A stretch of 7,222 nucleotides of DNA from Candidatus Aminicenantota bacterium (lineage in GTDB: Bacteria > Acidobacteriota > Aminicenantia > Aminicenantales > Aminicenantaceae): the NCBI GenBank assembly GCA_023135995.1, contig JAGLRY010000247.1, positions 1 to 7,222 of the forward strand, in the 5' to 3' direction. The notes under the pieces were generated by a model that saw only the letters and a program-made list of their open reading frames with translations, ran no database searches and was not told where the DNA came from. Each line of letters starts with the position of its first letter. The stretch's first letter is position 1. The position numbers and the translations under genes are program-made. Shown piece by piece: positions 6,180-7,222 of this stretch.

Positions 6180-6187
6180 TGTCAAAA

Positions 6188-7183
6188 ATGAAAAAAGCCA
6201 TAATTTCAACTCTATGTATCGTCACCTTCGTTTGTCTTGTCTTCCAGGGCAATTTTCTCGCTGCGCAGGCCATGGGATACGGCCGTCTCGAGGGAAGAGT
6301 GACCGACGAAGACGGAAATCCCATCCCCAACGCAACCGTCACAGCAGAGAAGCTGCAGCATGTCTCCAAGAAATTAACAACCTTTAAGAAATCGGTCACA
6401 ACGAATGCCAAAGGCATCTGGAAAATTTTTAATGTGTCGGGCGGGGATATCGTCGTGACAGCATCTGCCGAGGGGTACTTTCCAGATACAGAGAGGGTCG
6501 AGATCTCTCAGACATACTCAAACCTTCATGTCAACTTTAAGCTGAAACGAGCAGAAATGCCCACCGAGCTGCCTGACGCTGAAAAACCGGCAATAAATAC
6601 CGCCAAGTATTTGGAAGAAGGGGGAAAGTATTTTCAAGAAGAAAAATATGAAGATGCTATAAACCTCTACCAGCTCGTCCTGGATAACTCTCCTGAAAAC
6701 TATCTCGTTCACAATTACATCGGCAATTGTTACATGAAAATGGAGAAGTACGACCATGCGGAAAAGGAATTTCAAGATTTCCTCGAAGCCGCCAAACAGG
6801 ACAACAGCCCCGTAAGCATTCCCATGCAGGCGGATGCCCTTTCTTCATTGGGCACAATCAGCGCTAGAAAAAACGACAACGAGGCCGCCCTCAATTACTT
6901 TCTCGAGGCCTATAAACTGAATCCGATGGATGAAGAAGTCAACTATAATCTAGGAGAGATCCATTTTTCTCTGAGGAAAATTGATGAGGCCATCCAATAT
7001 TACAGGATCGCTTCTGACATCAAGCCCACCTGGCCGGAGCCCTACATGAAACTCGGCTATGCCTATCTCAACAAAAACGACACGCCGAAAGCAAAAGAAT
7101 ACTTTAAAAAGTTCCTTGAAATGGCTCCTGATCACCCTCAGGCCGAGGGCATAAAATATCTCCTCGAAGATATAAAGGAATAA
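6188..7183 (+). CDS. Exported carboxypeptidase-regulatory-like and TPR protein
   Basis: A 331-residue protein of unknown specific function. Residues 1-28 are a Sec signal peptide: MKK, a hydrophobic core (5-19), then AAQA with cleavage likely after Ala28. No lipobox is seen. Residues about 32-119 are a carboxypeptidase regulatory-like (transthyretin-like) beta-sandwich: GRLEGRVTDEDGNPIPNATV, NAKGIWKIFNV, VVTASAEGYFP and a closing VNFKLKR strand. A Pro-rich linker (124-134) leads to four to five TPR units from about 138 to 325, with family signatures such as YFQEEKYEDAINLYQ, YNLGEIHF and MKLGYAYLNKNDTPKAKEYF. TPRs bind protein partners, so a periplasmic scaffold or adaptor role is plausible. 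Such fusions are common in Acidobacteriota-like genomes. The start is fixed by the ribosome binding site at 6172-6179. The gene is divergent from padR, and no clear terminator follows it in the last 39 bases. Confidence 0.9.
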   Translation: MKKAIISTLCIVTFVCLVFQGNFLAAQAMGYGRLEGRVTDEDGNPIPNATVTAEKLQHVSKKLTTFKKSVTTNAKGIWKIFNVSGGDIVVTASAEGYFPDTERVEISQTYSNLHVNFKLKRAEMPTELPDAEKPAINTAKYLEEGGKYFQEEKYEDAINLYQLVLDNSPENYLVHNYIGNCYMKMEKYDHAEKEFQDFLEAAKQDNSPVSIPMQADALSSLGTISARKNDNEAALNYFLEAYKLNPMDEEVNYNLGEIHFSLRKIDEAIQYYRIASDIKPTWPEPYMKLGYAYLNKNDTPKAKEYFKKFLEMAPDHPQAEGIKYLLEDIKE

Positions 7184-7222
7184 GAAGTTTTTTTAAAAGG
7201 AAAGTATCGGCAGTTTTTACGA
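7184..7222. other. Intergenic tail, nothing identifiable
   Basis: After the TAA at 7181-7183 there is a run of seven T then AAAAGG. No GC-rich stem precedes the T run, so a rho-independent terminator is not supported, and no gene start is visible before the window ends. Confidence 0.6.

Noticed and set aside
6170..6187. A GTG start six codons upstream in the TPR protein
   Set aside because: The codon overlaps the GGAGGAGG ribosome binding site, and the ATG at 6188 gives a standard signal peptide.

Overview
The window looks like chromosomal DNA from an uncultured, Acidobacteriota-like bacterium, perhaps Candidatus Aminicenantes. The main clue is a PadR-type regulator fused in operon with an orphan, duplicated FtsX/MacB-type permease that carries an N-terminal prefix domain, an arrangement well known from Acidobacteria. 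The secreted carboxypeptidase-regulatory-like plus TPR protein fits the same group. The taxonomic call is an inference and rests on recognised families only.

Layout, left to right. Positions 1-1942 (minus strand) are the first 647 codons of valS, valyl-tRNA synthetase, whose 3' end lies outside the window. Positions about 1956-2945 are a compact mobile element. It holds a REP-associated (Y1/HUH) tyrosine transposase gene on the plus strand, with a short repeat, TGGGGACAGGCCACA, twice in tandem at its left end and once inverted at its right end. Its left end lies about 20 nt upstream of the valS start codon and its right end about 15 nt past the stop codon of the permease gene. Positions 2961-5860 (minus strand) are a translationally coupled two-gene operon: padR-like regulator (5528-5860), then the 855-residue permease (2961-5528). 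A 10-bp-arm inverted repeat at 5880-5906 lies just upstream of padR and is a good candidate operator. Positions about 5915-6112 are a decayed remnant of a second copy of the same mobile element, keeping only the last 44 codons of the transposase and the right end. Positions 6188-7183 (plus strand) encode an exported carboxypeptidase-regulatory-like/TPR protein with a strong ribosome binding site.

How the parts relate. valS is housekeeping. The padR-permease pair looks like a self-regulated membrane export or stress module without its own ATPase. The TPR protein is divergent from it and its function is unknown. The two related mobile-element copies, in the same orientation, flank the padR-permease operon and occupy the upstream regions of valS, padR and the TPR gene, so they may have changed how those genes are expressed. 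The most interesting material in the window is this transposase/repeat system and its remnant; I do not see a wholly new defence or biosynthetic system.
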